Assembly: GCA_046329055.1 (NCBI GenBank)
Contig: JAXLVK010000026.1
Coordinates: forward strand, 1-64,000
DNA: 64,000 nt
Direction of reading: 5' to 3'
Origin: JADKCL01 sp046329055
GTDB lineage: Bacteria; Bacteroidota; Bacteroidia; J057; JADKCL01
Shown: one piece after another, positions 41,108 to 51,100 of the stretch
Layout of the letters: every line of letters starts with the position of its first letter
How positions within the stretch are numbered: the stretch's first letter is position 1
Program-made: the position numbers and the translations under genes
The notes under the pieces: model-generated
What the model was told of the DNA's origin: nothing
Databases searched by the model: none
Seen by the model: only the letters and a program-made list of their open reading frames with translations

Positions 41108-42202
41108 ATGACCGTCGGCATGGCCCGCATCGACATAGACCCTGATATCCAGCTTGCTCGAACACCTCCAGGTACTTTTTACACTGATCCGGAGGCTTAT
41201 GAAGCGATGCGTACCCGTGTTTTTTCCAAAAGCTGGCAATGGATCGGAGTGCATTCCGCGGTGCGTGAGCCTGAGAGCACATTCCCGTTCACACTGTTGG
41301 AGGGGATGCTCGATGAGCCGTTGCTGCTCACGAAGGCGGACGATGGCTTGATCCGGCTGGTCAGCAATGTCTGCACCCATCGGGGCAACCTCTTGCAACG
41401 AAAGGCGGGTCCCTGCAAGGCTCTGCGCTGCCGCTACCATGGCCGCCGATTTGACCTGACAGGGCAACTCACTTACGCCCCGGGGTTCGAGACTGCGGAG
41501 GATTTCCCTTCTGAATCGGATCACCTGCCCTCCATTCCCATGGCTGAGTGGGGGCCGTTTCTCTTTGCGAGTCTCGGGCCTGCACATTCATTTGGCATCT
41601 GGATCGCTGACCTGAAGCGCTACCTGCATTGGTTGCCGCTCGGCCAATTCCGCCTCGACAGCACCCGCACCAAGGATTTTACCTTCGATGCGCATTGGGC
41701 ATTGTATGTCGAGAATTATCTGGAGGGCTTTCATATTCCATTTGTTCACAAGGGCTTGAATGCTGCGATCGACATCCAACGGTACGAGACTGAGTTGCTG
41801 GAATGGGGTGTCTTGCAGAAAGCCATCGCGAAGGAGGGGCAAATCTCATTTGACCTGCCACCGGAGTCGCCGGATTTTGGGAAGCAGATCGCGGCCTACT
41901 ATTTCTGGCTCTTCCCCAATCTGATGCTGAATTTTTACCCTTGGGGGCTCTCGGTGAATGTCGTCAAGCCGCAAGGGATCCGCAAGACCAAGGTCAGTTT
42001 CGTGACCTACGTCCACCAGCCGCAAATGCTGGGTCGTGGCGCGGGGGCTGATTTGGAGGTCGTCGAGATGGAGGACGAGGAGGTCGTGCTCGATGTGCAG
42101 CGCGGCATTGGGGCGAAGATGTACCAACGCGGACGCTATTCACCTACACAGGAGCAAGGGGTGCATCATTTCCACCGATTGCTCATGGAACAAATTTCAT
42201 GA
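41108..42202 (+). CDS. Rieske [2Fe-2S] aromatic-ring-hydroxylating oxygenase, alpha subunit
   Basis: 364 residues. The Rieske centre has CTHRGNLL and CRYHGRRF (two Cys, two His), and the mononuclear iron site is in NYLEGFHIPFVH. The start at 41108 or 41120 is preferred over the longer frame, which is antisense to msrBA. Relatives act on quaternary amines or aromatic acids. The stop overlaps the helicase start (ATGATG), so the two are coupled. No reductase gene is adjacent. Confidence 0.92.
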   Translation: MTVGMARIDIDPDIQLARTPPGTFYTDPEAYEAMRTRVFSKSWQWIGVHSAVREPESTFPFTLLEGMLDEPLLLTKADDGLIRLVSNVCTHRGNLLQRKAGPCKALRCRYHGRRFDLTGQLTYAPGFETAEDFPSESDHLPSIPMAEWGPFLFASLGPAHSFGIWIADLKRYLHWLPLGQFRLDSTRTKDFTFDAHWALYVENYLEGFHIPFVHKGLNAAIDIQRYETELLEWGVLQKAIAKEGQISFDLPPESPDFGKQIAAYYFWLFPNLMLNFYPWGLSVNVVKPQGIRKTKVSFVTYVHQPQMLGRGAGADLEVVEMEDEEVVLDVQRGIGAKMYQRGRYSPTQEQGVHHFHRLLMEQIS

Positions 42203-44142
42203 TGGAGGCTTCAAAAGAGGAACTGCTCCGGCTGCTCCGGCTGCTGGACATGGAGCGCGACGAGGAACGCCGGCAATGGCGCGAGCGTTTCCTGAATACA
42301 TCGCTGGACCAACGCGTCAAGGAAGGGACTAGCTGGTATCCGGTCGTCGTCGAGTCGGAGGAAATCGGGCTGGGGGACAGGATCGTGCTGGAAATCGCCC
42401 GAAACGCGAGCGATGAGCGTGGCCCTTTTCAATCGGGGAGCATCGCAGCGCTCTGGTGCAATGCCGAGGCCTACCGCAAAAATCCGCCGTCCGTCACTGG
42501 GGTGGTCATCAAGGCCGCCAAAGACAAGGTCATCCTGGCATTGGATGCAGACGATACGCCGGAGTGGATCGATGAGGGCAAGCTAGGACTGGACATCAGC
42601 TACGACGAGCGCGGCTACAAGGAGATGACCAAGGCCGTGAACGACGTGATCGAGGCGCAACGCAACCGCCTCGCTGAATTGCGGGAGGTATTGCTCGGGC
42701 AGCGGGCTGTTTCCATCGACAACCGCCTCGGCGGCGCGGAGTACGATTCGCTCAATTATTCCCAGAACGATGCGATCCAACTCGTGCGTATGGCGGAGGA
42801 CTTGGCGATTGTCCATGGCCCGCCCGGAACGGGAAAGACGACGACTCTCGTCTTGGCGATTGCGGATGCATTGAAGAAGGAGAAGCAGGTGCTGGTCTGC
42901 GCGGCGAGCAATCTAGCGACCGATTTGCTCACGGAAAAGCTTGCGGCCCAGGGCATTCGTGTGCTGCGGCTCGGGCATCCGGCGCGGGTTTCGGAGGAGG
43001 TCTTGCAGCATAGCCTCGACCTTCAAGTGAGTTTGCATCCGAGTTTCAAAGACATGAAAAAGCTCCGCAAAGACGCGGACGCGATCCGAAAGCAGGCGGT
43101 GAAGTTCAAGCGCAGCTTTGGTCCGGCAGAGCGGGAGAGGCGCAAGGAGTTGCTGCAAGAGGCCAAGGATTGTCAGCGGCAGGCGCGGGATTTGGAGGAT
43201 TTCATCCTGAAAGACCTGATCGACAAGGCGCAGGCCATCACGTGCACGCTCACGGGGGCGGCGACCTCGATGTTGAAGGGCAGGGAATTTCGGACGCTGT
43301 TTATTGATGAGGCTGCGCAGGCGACTGAACCGGCATGCTGGATTCCGATTCGTTTCGCGGAACGGGTCGTTTTTGCAGGGGACCATTGTCAGTTGCCAGC
43401 GACGGTCAAGAGTCAGGACGCGGCACGGGCTGGATTTGCGGTGTCCCTGTTTGAAAAATGCATTCAGCGCCATCCTGAGGCCGCCGTGATGCTGCGAACC
43501 CAATACCGGATGCACCGCGACATCATGGGCTTCAGCAACAAGCAATTTTATCACAATGGCTTGGAGGCCGCCGAGGCTGTCGCAGACCATCGATTGTCGG
43601 ATTCTGAGGACAAACCGCTCCTTTACCGGCCGATGGAATTCATCGACACGGCGGGCTGCGGATACGAAGAGAAATTGAACCCTGAGACATTGAGCTTAAG
43701 CAATCCAGGCGAGGCGGACATCCTTTTTGCGCACCTGATCAGTCTCTGCGAGGAGCTGCGGGCACAGAAGGGCTGGCCGACACTTGGGATCGTGTCGCCT
43801 TACAAGGATCAGGTGCTGCTGCTGCGCGAGCGGTTGGAGCAGGTTCCAATTCACCATGGTTGGCGGCCGTTCATCACCGTGGATACCGTGGACGGATTCC
43901 AGGGGCAGGAGCGCGACATCATTTACATGAGCCTGGTTCGCAGCAATTCGGAGGGGGGCATCGGCTTCTTGGGGGACACCCGGCGGATGAATGTGGCGAT
44001 GACCCGTGCCCGTAAAAAACTGGTCATGGTCGGCGACAGCGGCACCTTGGGCGTGCATCCATTTTATGCGGCTTTCCTCGACTACGTGGACAAGATCGGC
44101 GCATACGTAAGTGCGTGGGATTACGTGCACTTGGTTGAGTGA
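42199..44142 (+). CDS. SF1 helicase of the IGHMBP2/SMUBP-2 type
   Basis: 647 residues. A beta-barrel N terminus (about 30-130) precedes the UvrD/Upf1-like core: Walker A GPPGTGKT (207-214), Walker B LFIDEAAQATEP, motif III FAGDHCQLP, then TVDGFQGQERDIIY and the closing NVAMTRARKKLVMVGD. Such helicases unwind RNA or DNA 5' to 3'. Coupled to the Rieske gene, a combination for which I have no functional explanation. Confidence 0.93.
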   Translation: MMEASKEELLRLLRLLDMERDEERRQWRERFLNTSLDQRVKEGTSWYPVVVESEEIGLGDRIVLEIARNASDERGPFQSGSIAALWCNAEAYRKNPPSVTGVVIKAAKDKVILALDADDTPEWIDEGKLGLDISYDERGYKEMTKAVNDVIEAQRNRLAELREVLLGQRAVSIDNRLGGAEYDSLNYSQNDAIQLVRMAEDLAIVHGPPGTGKTTTLVLAIADALKKEKQVLVCAASNLATDLLTEKLAAQGIRVLRLGHPARVSEEVLQHSLDLQVSLHPSFKDMKKLRKDADAIRKQAVKFKRSFGPAERERRKELLQEAKDCQRQARDLEDFILKDLIDKAQAITCTLTGAATSMLKGREFRTLFIDEAAQATEPACWIPIRFAERVVFAGDHCQLPATVKSQDAARAGFAVSLFEKCIQRHPEAAVMLRTQYRMHRDIMGFSNKQFYHNGLEAAEAVADHRLSDSEDKPLLYRPMEFIDTAGCGYEEKLNPETLSLSNPGEADILFAHLISLCEELRAQKGWPTLGIVSPYKDQVLLLRERLEQVPIHHGWRPFITVDTVDGFQGQERDIIYMSLVRSNSEGGIGFLGDTRRMNVAMTRARKKLVMVGDSGTLGVHPFYAAFLDYVDKIGAYVSAWDYVHLVE

Positions 44143-44265
44143 TCCGTCCAATTCTCTGGTTGGACACAGGAGTTCGGTGTGCATGATTTTTGAGGGAGTC
44201 CGCCCTACTTTTCCACAGTTTCGCTAACTTGGTTTTTTGTTAGGCGACGGCCTGAATTTCTGCGA

Positions 44266-45078
44266 ATGAGAAGGCTACTGATACTGGGATTGAGCATTTT
44301 GACAGCGACGGGGGCCATGGCTGGCACTCTGCCGGAGGTCAAGGCGCGTCCCAGCAAGAAGGAGCCGCCGCGTGAATCGCTGGAGCAGCCCATGGTCCTG
44401 CAACAAGAGGAGGACAAGATCGGCCCGCCGAAGCCTTCCCCCAACAAGGAGTTTGACCCGATCGGCATCGCCGCCTCTTACCGCCTTCCTGAGCGGGAAA
44501 CCAAGATCGCAGCCCATTACATTGGCTTGAGCAATGGTACTGGCGGGCAATTTTACTCGGCATTGGAGAAGCCGCTGCTCGCCGTTTTGGAGGAAGTGCT
44601 TGGGAGTCAACTCGTGAATGGGACCGACATCGTCTTCGTGATCGACCATACGAGCAGCATGGAGGACGACATCGACGTGATCCGGGTGGATGTGCAGCGA
44701 CTGATCCGCAAATTCGAGGCAGTCGGCGGCATCCGCGTGGGCATAGTGACCTTCAGCGACGTCAAAAGCGGCTCCAAATACGGCTATTGCTCGCATGGCC
44801 TTAGCGACGATTACGGCGGATTGGCTGGGTTTTTGGGCGGAATCGAGTTGCTGGGCAGTGTGGAGGACATCTACGGCGCGATTTGGAAGACCGTGGATGA
44901 ATTCAAATGGAAATCGAAGTCCAAGCGGATGATCGTCCTGATCAGCGACGACAAGCCTGCGACTGGAAAGGATACCAATTACACAGAGGAAGACGTGCTC
45001 TACAAATGCGCCAAGTCCGGCGTGCAGACCAACCTCTACCCTGTGCTTGTGGATAAGTATTCGCCTGTGAAGCAATAA
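44266..45078 (+). CDS. secreted von Willebrand factor A domain protein
   Basis: 270 residues. Signal peptide (to about residue 19), a Pro/Lys/Glu-rich stretch, then a vWA domain starting TDIVFVIDHTSSMEDDI. The MIDAS motif is Asp-x-Thr-x-Ser in place of Asp-x-Ser-x-Ser, with later motifs GIVTFSD and VLISDDKPATG. It probably binds a protein or metal outside the cytoplasm. It precedes a small membrane-protein gene. Confidence 0.85.
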   Translation: MRRLLILGLSILTATGAMAGTLPEVKARPSKKEPPRESLEQPMVLQQEEDKIGPPKPSPNKEFDPIGIAASYRLPERETKIAAHYIGLSNGTGGQFYSALEKPLLAVLEEVLGSQLVNGTDIVFVIDHTSSMEDDIDVIRVDVQRLIRKFEAVGGIRVGIVTFSDVKSGSKYGYCSHGLSDDYGGLAGFLGGIELLGSVEDIYGAIWKTVDEFKWKSKSKRMIVLISDDKPATGKDTNYTEEDVLYKCAKSGVQTNLYPVLVDKYSPVKQ

Positions 45079-45128
45079 CCACGGGCCTTTTGGGGCGTAT
45101 AACCCCTTCGGAATTAATGTTTTGCGTT

Positions 45129-45323
45129 ATGAAGTCTGGAACCACATTCGCACTCTTACTGGGTGTCGCGACTGCCATCATTGGGGCTGGTCTGAAGGCA
45201 ACGACCTGGCCCGGCGCAAATGGCGTCTTGATGGCCGGCATTTTCATCTCGGTGATTGCCTGCGTGTTCTTGGTGCTGCACAATTCCCGTCGGCAGCAAG
45301 ACGATGGCCCTGCGATTCACTGA
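45129..45323 (+). CDS. small two-helix membrane protein
   Basis: 64 residues from the ATG at 45129, with two hydrophobic helices (SGTTFALLLGVATAIIGAGL and GIFISVIACVFLVL) and a short basic tail. The first helix resembles the start of GldL-type gliding proteins, but the match is too short to rely on. Its 3' end overlaps the convergent glycosyltransferase gene. Confidence 0.6.
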   Translation: MKSGTTFALLLGVATAIIGAGLKATTWPGANGVLMAGIFISVIACVFLVLHNSRRQQDDGPAIH

Positions 45324-46312
45324 GCTGACTCGCTGATCATCCGCGCCACCCGCTCCGGCGTGAGGTCCGTCATGCACCGGAAATGCCCCTTTGGACACTT
45401 GTCGTACCCGAGCTTCGTGCAGGGGCGGCAGTCCAAGTCCTTGTTCTCGATGACCAGGGAGGACTCGGCTTTGTAGGGTGCAAATCCCAGTTCAGGCACC
45501 GTATTTCCCCAAATTGAAACCGTCCTGAGGCCCAATGCCACGGCGATGTGCATGAGACCAGTGTCATGCGTGAGCACCCAAGCGGACCGCTCCATCAAGG
45601 CAGCGCTCACGAGCAGGTCGTACTGCCCCACTGTATTCAATGCCGGAACCTTCAATTGAGACTCGACCCAGGCTGCATCCTCCGCTTCCGCCTTGCCACC
45701 CAGCAACAAAACCGGCTGCCCCAAGCGATTCAGCAAATCCGGAAAATTCTCCCTGGGCCAGCGTTTCGTGAAATGCGTCCCGCCCAAGACCACTGCAATC
45801 GGCCGTTCCGGGAAATGCCTGCCCACAATCTGCGCTGCCAGCGTCCTCGCCTCCTCCGGCAGGAAAAACTCCAATCCATTCCCATCCAGCCTGCAACCTA
45901 GTGGCTTCAGCACCCGGGCATACCGATCCACCGTATGCGCCCTCGGCAACTGCCCGATCCGCCAACGCACGAATTTCCAAACCGCCAGCCGATCCTTGGA
46001 ATAGGTGACACTCGGCACCATCAACTGCGCCTTGATCAGCCTGCTCCGCAGATTCCGGTGGAGATCCAGCACCATGTCATATCCCTCGGCTTTGAGCAAT
46101 CGCACCGTTTCCTTGATGCTCCCTTCAAATGCGATGACCTTTGCGATATGCGGATTGTGCAGCAGGAGGGAGGTGTAGGCGGCCTTGGTCAGGAAATGGA
46201 TCTCGGCATCGGGCAGGCAATGGCGCAGGCTTCGGATCACCGGGCTTGTCAGCACGATGTCCCCGATTGCGCTCAGGCGGATGATCAGGATTTTCTGCGG
46301 TTTCCGGGCCAT
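45317..46312 (-). CDS. GT9 family glycosyltransferase (heptosyltransferase-like)
   Basis: 331 residues from the Met at 46312. Start ILIIRLSAIGDIVLTSPVIR is the GT9 signature; the C-terminal donor site has VLTHDTGLMHIAVALG and SIWGNTVPE. Four cysteines near the end (CRPCTKLGYDKC, FRC) are unusual for GT9 and may bind metal. It likely adds sugars to a lipopolysaccharide core. A longer frame to 46522 is antisense to the serine-hydrolase gene. Confidence 0.92.
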   Translation of the reverse strand: MARKPQKILIIRLSAIGDIVLTSPVIRSLRHCLPDAEIHFLTKAAYTSLLLHNPHIAKVIAFEGSIKETVRLLKAEGYDMVLDLHRNLRSRLIKAQLMVPSVTYSKDRLAVWKFVRWRIGQLPRAHTVDRYARVLKPLGCRLDGNGLEFFLPEEARTLAAQIVGRHFPERPIAVVLGGTHFTKRWPRENFPDLLNRLGQPVLLLGGKAEAEDAAWVESQLKVPALNTVGQYDLLVSAALMERSAWVLTHDTGLMHIAVALGLRTVSIWGNTVPELGFAPYKAESSLVIENKDLDCRPCTKLGYDKCPKGHFRCMTDLTPERVARMISESAQ

Positions 46313-46383
46313 CGCGGGCCAAGGTAAGGAAATTTTGGAGCGGCGGCAGGCATTGGTTCTGTCATTTGGGGTATTTTTGAACG

Positions 46384-48198
46384 ATGCCTCGCCCTGTCCA
46401 TCGCCGACTGTTGACCCTGTTCCTGCTCTTGTTTTCGCAGGTGGCCTGGGCGCAGCCGAAGAGCGATCCCGATGCTTGGGCCAATTCCCGGATTCATGAG
46501 ATGGATTCTTTGGAAGAGGCATTGCATCAGAGCTACGATGACTTCGTGTTCCTGGCAGCCACGGACACGAATGGCTTTAGTCGATCGATCCGAGGCCGAG
46601 AATTGTCCAATGAGCCGCACCAAGTCGGTTCGCTGTCAAAGGTTTTGGTGGCTTTGGGGATTCTGAAATTGCAGGAGCAGGGGAGGCTGAGCCTGAGCGA
46701 TGAGGTGGCCAAGCACCTCTCAAGCCCTAAACTGGACAATCCTTGGGAAAAGACAGACCCTGTCCGCATTGTCCATCTTTTGGAACATTCCGCTGGGCTC
46801 GACGACATGCACTTCAATGAGTATTATCACCACGAAAGCCGAATTGTCCCGCTTTCGGAGGCATTGGAGCGGAATCCAAGTACCAAGCGTTCGCGATGGG
46901 CTCCGGGGACTTGCCAGGCGTACAGCAACGTGGGCTATGCGCTGGCCGGCCGGATCATTGAGGTGGTGACGGACACGGCATTTCCAGTGTGGATGGAGGC
47001 GAATATTCTCATGCCCCTGGGGATGATGCGTTCCTACTATGCTCCACGACAGGTGGCGGATGGCGACGAGGACTCCTACAGGCGCAATTATCTCTATGCC
47101 CCGGCCATGGGATTGGTGAGCACAGTCTCCGACTTGGAGTCCCTTTGCACCATGCTGATGAGCAGGGGCAACTTGCGAGGTCGGCAGCTGTTCCAGCCCG
47201 AATCGATTGATAGGATGTTTCGTTCGGAATCGTTGAGGACCTCGCACAAAGGATGGTGGGACGGAGAATTCGGTCTCGGCTTTCAGTTGTGGACGAGTGG
47301 GAAACAGGTTCGTGTGCGAGCGACTGGACTGGTGGAAGGCTACGTAAGCATGATCAACATGGCTCCCTATTCAGGGAGGGCGAGCATTTTGTTGCTACCG
47401 GAGAACAAGCAACGCGAACAATTTGTCAGCGAAGCCAATAGCATTTTATGGTTTCCATTTCGGAAGGACAGCACAGAGGGTGCCGCTGCCTCAATGGACG
47501 ATTTGGAAGTGGGGACCTATCAGTTGTTGTCCACTCGGCATTCCTTGTTGGATTTTCGTGAGCGGCTAAGCGCTGTGCTGACGGTCACTAGGGAGGGCGA
47601 TTATTGGTTGGGGAGATTGGAGAATGGGACATCGTCGGTTTTGGTGCCCTCATCCGTGCGACCTGCACGGATCAATGGCAGGCAAGCGACAAGGGTTTTC
47701 GTCGATCGGGACAGCACGGGCATCCGCGGCCTGCTCATGAATGGGCAATACTTCGTCCCTGCGAATCCTTTTTGGTGGACAGTACTGCGTAGAGGAGCAT
47801 CCTTTTGGAAATGGTGGAACTTTGGATTCCTGGTGATCGGACTCCTCGGAACATACCTGTGGCCCAAAAAAGCGAAAGAAGGGAAGCCCGAAACCTTTCC
47901 GATCGGTCTTCTTGCCGTCGCGCCGCACTGGCTCTATCACTTTGCGGGGGGCATCTTGACTGGGAACAAATACTTTGAATTTGGGATGATCAGCGTTCCC
48001 TCTATTTCGATGCTACTTCTGTCCTGGTGCGGCTTCTTGCTGTCCATCCTGCTGCCGTTCATCTGGGTGAGATTGTACATCAGGCGTCAGCGGAGCATTT
48101 ACATGTATGGCTCGATTCCCTTGATCCTCGCCAATGTGGTCGGCACCATATACCTCTTCTCTTACGGCGTGGTGCCCTTTGCGAGTTGGTCGCATTAG
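46384..48198 (+). CDS. beta-lactamase-like serine hydrolase with C-terminal membrane helices
   Basis: 604 residues. Signal peptide, then a class C beta-lactamase/PBP-like domain: Ser-x-x-Lys in GSLSKVLVAL, Tyr-x-Asn in AYSNVGYALAG. From about residue 470 four hydrophobic helices anchor the C terminus. It may act on peptidoglycan peptides or D-amino-acid substrates. It converges on and slightly overlaps the CHAT gene. Confidence 0.88.
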   Translation: MPRPVHRRLLTLFLLLFSQVAWAQPKSDPDAWANSRIHEMDSLEEALHQSYDDFVFLAATDTNGFSRSIRGRELSNEPHQVGSLSKVLVALGILKLQEQGRLSLSDEVAKHLSSPKLDNPWEKTDPVRIVHLLEHSAGLDDMHFNEYYHHESRIVPLSEALERNPSTKRSRWAPGTCQAYSNVGYALAGRIIEVVTDTAFPVWMEANILMPLGMMRSYYAPRQVADGDEDSYRRNYLYAPAMGLVSTVSDLESLCTMLMSRGNLRGRQLFQPESIDRMFRSESLRTSHKGWWDGEFGLGFQLWTSGKQVRVRATGLVEGYVSMINMAPYSGRASILLLPENKQREQFVSEANSILWFPFRKDSTEGAAASMDDLEVGTYQLLSTRHSLLDFRERLSAVLTVTREGDYWLGRLENGTSSVLVPSSVRPARINGRQATRVFVDRDSTGIRGLLMNGQYFVPANPFWWTVLRRGASFWKWWNFGFLVIGLLGTYLWPKKAKEGKPETFPIGLLAVAPHWLYHFAGGILTGNKYFEFGMISVPSISMLLLSWCGFLLSILLPFIWVRLYIRRQRSIYMYGSIPLILANVVGTIYLFSYGVVPFASWSH

Positions 48199-51100
48199 GC
48201 GGCATTGCTCGATTTGCGGCGGGCGTTCCTGAACTTGAACCCAACGAAGGTCAAGGCCATCAATCCCAATCCTGCAATCGCGATCCAGGTCCATGACGAT
48301 TGAGCCTTCGCGACCTGTTTCGGCATGGGGGTGAGGTCGCCGATCAGGACCATTTCCGCCCAGTAATAGGGATGTGTGAGATGCGCGAGTTCGCCGCCTT
48401 CTTGCCTCGCCCGCCCCAAAAATGCTCGCTTGGCTTCCGCAATCGCCTCGTCGCGGGGCATTCCATCACAGAGATTCTTGTAGAATGCCTTCATGATTTC
48501 CCGCGTGGATTGGGCCTCGGCGACATCCCACAGGCTCATGAGCACGCTCCGGCAGCCCGCGTAGGTGAACGCCCGCGCCAGGCTCATCACACCCTCGCCC
48601 TCACGCACGTCACCTAGCCCGGATTCGCAGGCTTCCAGGATCGCGAGTTGCGTGCGCAGCTTCATGCGATAGAGCTCTTGCACAGTGAGCAGGCTGTCGT
48701 CATCGCCGATGGGCGCGAAATACAGTGCTGATTGCAGGAAGTCGCCCCTGTCGAAACTTCCGTGGGTCGCAATGTCCAAGACATCGAATTCGGGAGCCTG
48801 GGTGATGAAGCTGGGCTTGCTGGCCTCAGCCTCCAGGAGTGCTGTGACGTTGGAGAAGTCCTTGGCGAGCCTTTCGATGCCGTTGACGGTATTTGGGAGC
48901 GGGCTCACGATGGGGTTTTCTCCGAAGCTAGGTGCCACTGCTAAGGTCCGCCAGTCGGAGCGGGCCTGCTCGGAACGCCGCGATGCAAGGTAGGTTGCTG
49001 AGTAGTCGTAGCTGATGGTGTGCTCGTCGAGGAGGAAGCGCAGATCTTTCAGGCGCTTGGGGGCATTGGCGGCATCGCTGGGTAGCAACAATGCCTCGAA
49101 GGAAAGCAGGGAAAGCGGCCCGTCAGGGATCACGGTCACCCGTTTGAAGGGGCGTACCAGTGATTCGATGGGATCCCAAACTTTGGCCTTGACGATGGCG
49201 CTGCTGGCTACAAGGTTGGCGAGCTCGGCTTCAGGGTCCCTGCCTGAGTAGGCATGGAGGCTCTGGGTGAAGTGGCGGAGGTCCTCGCCAAAGGTTTCGC
49301 TCAGGGGTAGGACGACTGCGGAGACGGTATCGGGCGTGACGATGAGGATGTGCAGGAGCGTGTCGGCGTGGAAATATTCGACAAGGGCGCGCTGTTGCTG
49401 CTTGAGCTGGGGCTGCAGTTGGGAAGGGGTGATGACGGTGAATGCGCCGACGAGGTCGGAATAGTTGGGGTTTTGCGCCTGAATCTGGCTGTTGACCTCG
49501 TCGAGGTTGCGGCGCGCGGTGGTGAGTGCGCTGCTGAGCGTGGGGCTGGACCCGGCATCGCTGAGCTGCTTGCGCAATTGGGAAATGTAGGCCGTGAGCA
49601 CCTGCCGCTTGTCCACGAGGGCGGCGTTCTGTGGATCGCGTTCGAGCGCTTGGTTTTCCAGTAGGGCCTCCATCAGGAGCATCGCCTTGCTTTGTTCCGC
49701 GATTTCAAAAGCTTGCTGGAGATAGGCAGGATCTCGGCGTAGGCGGTAGAGGTCCTGTGCGGTCTCCAAGCCCAGCGCAAAAAGCACATGCCAATGCTTG
49801 TTGAATTCGAGCTTGTCCACCTCCAATGAACGTTCCCGGCGCAACTTGTACATGGTGGCCAAGGCGCGTTGGGTGCATTTGAGGGCTTGTTCTAGCTCGC
49901 AGGTGCTGGTGCTGGAGGCCTGCGCTCGAAGGATCTGTACCCGCTGGAAAACGGCCTTTAGGGTGTTCCAGGGCGACACCGTCAGCTCGATGTCTGGACA
50001 TCCATTGCAAGGCGGGGGAGGGGCGATGCCCTGAGAAGCAGCGTCGTTGCTCAGCGTAGCGTTGAGGAATTGTTCATTGATATCCAGGGCAGTTTCCAGT
50101 TCCTGATGGTCCAAAAGATAATCTGCCAGGACTTCCAGCACGGATGCACGTGCCAATGGGGTGCCGCCTGGATTGGTGAGCAGTGTGCGTTGGGCGCTCA
50201 GGCTTTGTTCTTCGGACCGGGTGGTGTCCCCCAATCGGAGGTAGGATGTGGCGAGATAGGCATGGCAATAGGCCAATTCCAGGGTAGGTTTGGCTGACAT
50301 GCTGTCTAACAATTCAATCGCCTTGAGCAGGCTGGGCACACTGGCGCTGAATTTATGCTGCATCGCCAGTCCGATTCCTACCGTCTGATGCAGCTTGGCG
50401 CGCAGGAAAAAATCCTCAGGAGCATGCTCCAGGAGGTCATGTTCCGCGACCTTGGTGAGTTCCTCGCCTTCGGTGAAGTGGTTGGCACTGATCAGGGCTT
50501 GGATGTAATTGAGTTGTTTGGTGCTCTGCCGCCTCCAATCCACTGGGGTCGTCTGCGGAAATGTGGTAAGGGCCTGACGGTAGTTCATGAGCGCTTCCTC
50601 GGTGCGGCCGAGGAAATGTTGCCAGCGGGCGAGTTCGCCGAATCCATTGGAGATGTTTTTCGGCGAATAGGGTCGGCGCTGGAATCCTTCCAAGGCTTTT
50701 TGAGCATAGGTCAGCGCTCCTTCGGTGTTTCCCATTTCACCGACGATGGAGGCCATCCGGTAGAGGCAAAGGTCGAGAAGTGCCGGGTGGACTTCTGGCA
50801 TTTGATTGCCCACCGCTATGGCTCCTTGGCATGCTTCCAGCTTGCTACGCAAAGTTCCCATGTCCTCTCCATCAAGCTCAGCCAGCAGGTAATGGTATTC
50901 GTGCTCGATGAAATGTTGAGCGATCTGATCCTCCGGCATGGCATCGGGGCAACTTTCCAACTGTGTTGCTGCACTGTCAAGATAACCTTTGGCAGCGAGC
51001 TTGTCAGATGCCTTGACAGCAACATAGGCCCTTTCTTGGAAGTACCTCAATGCTGTGTTGCACTCTGTGTCAGTCCCGATTGTGGCCAAGTCCAGCCATG

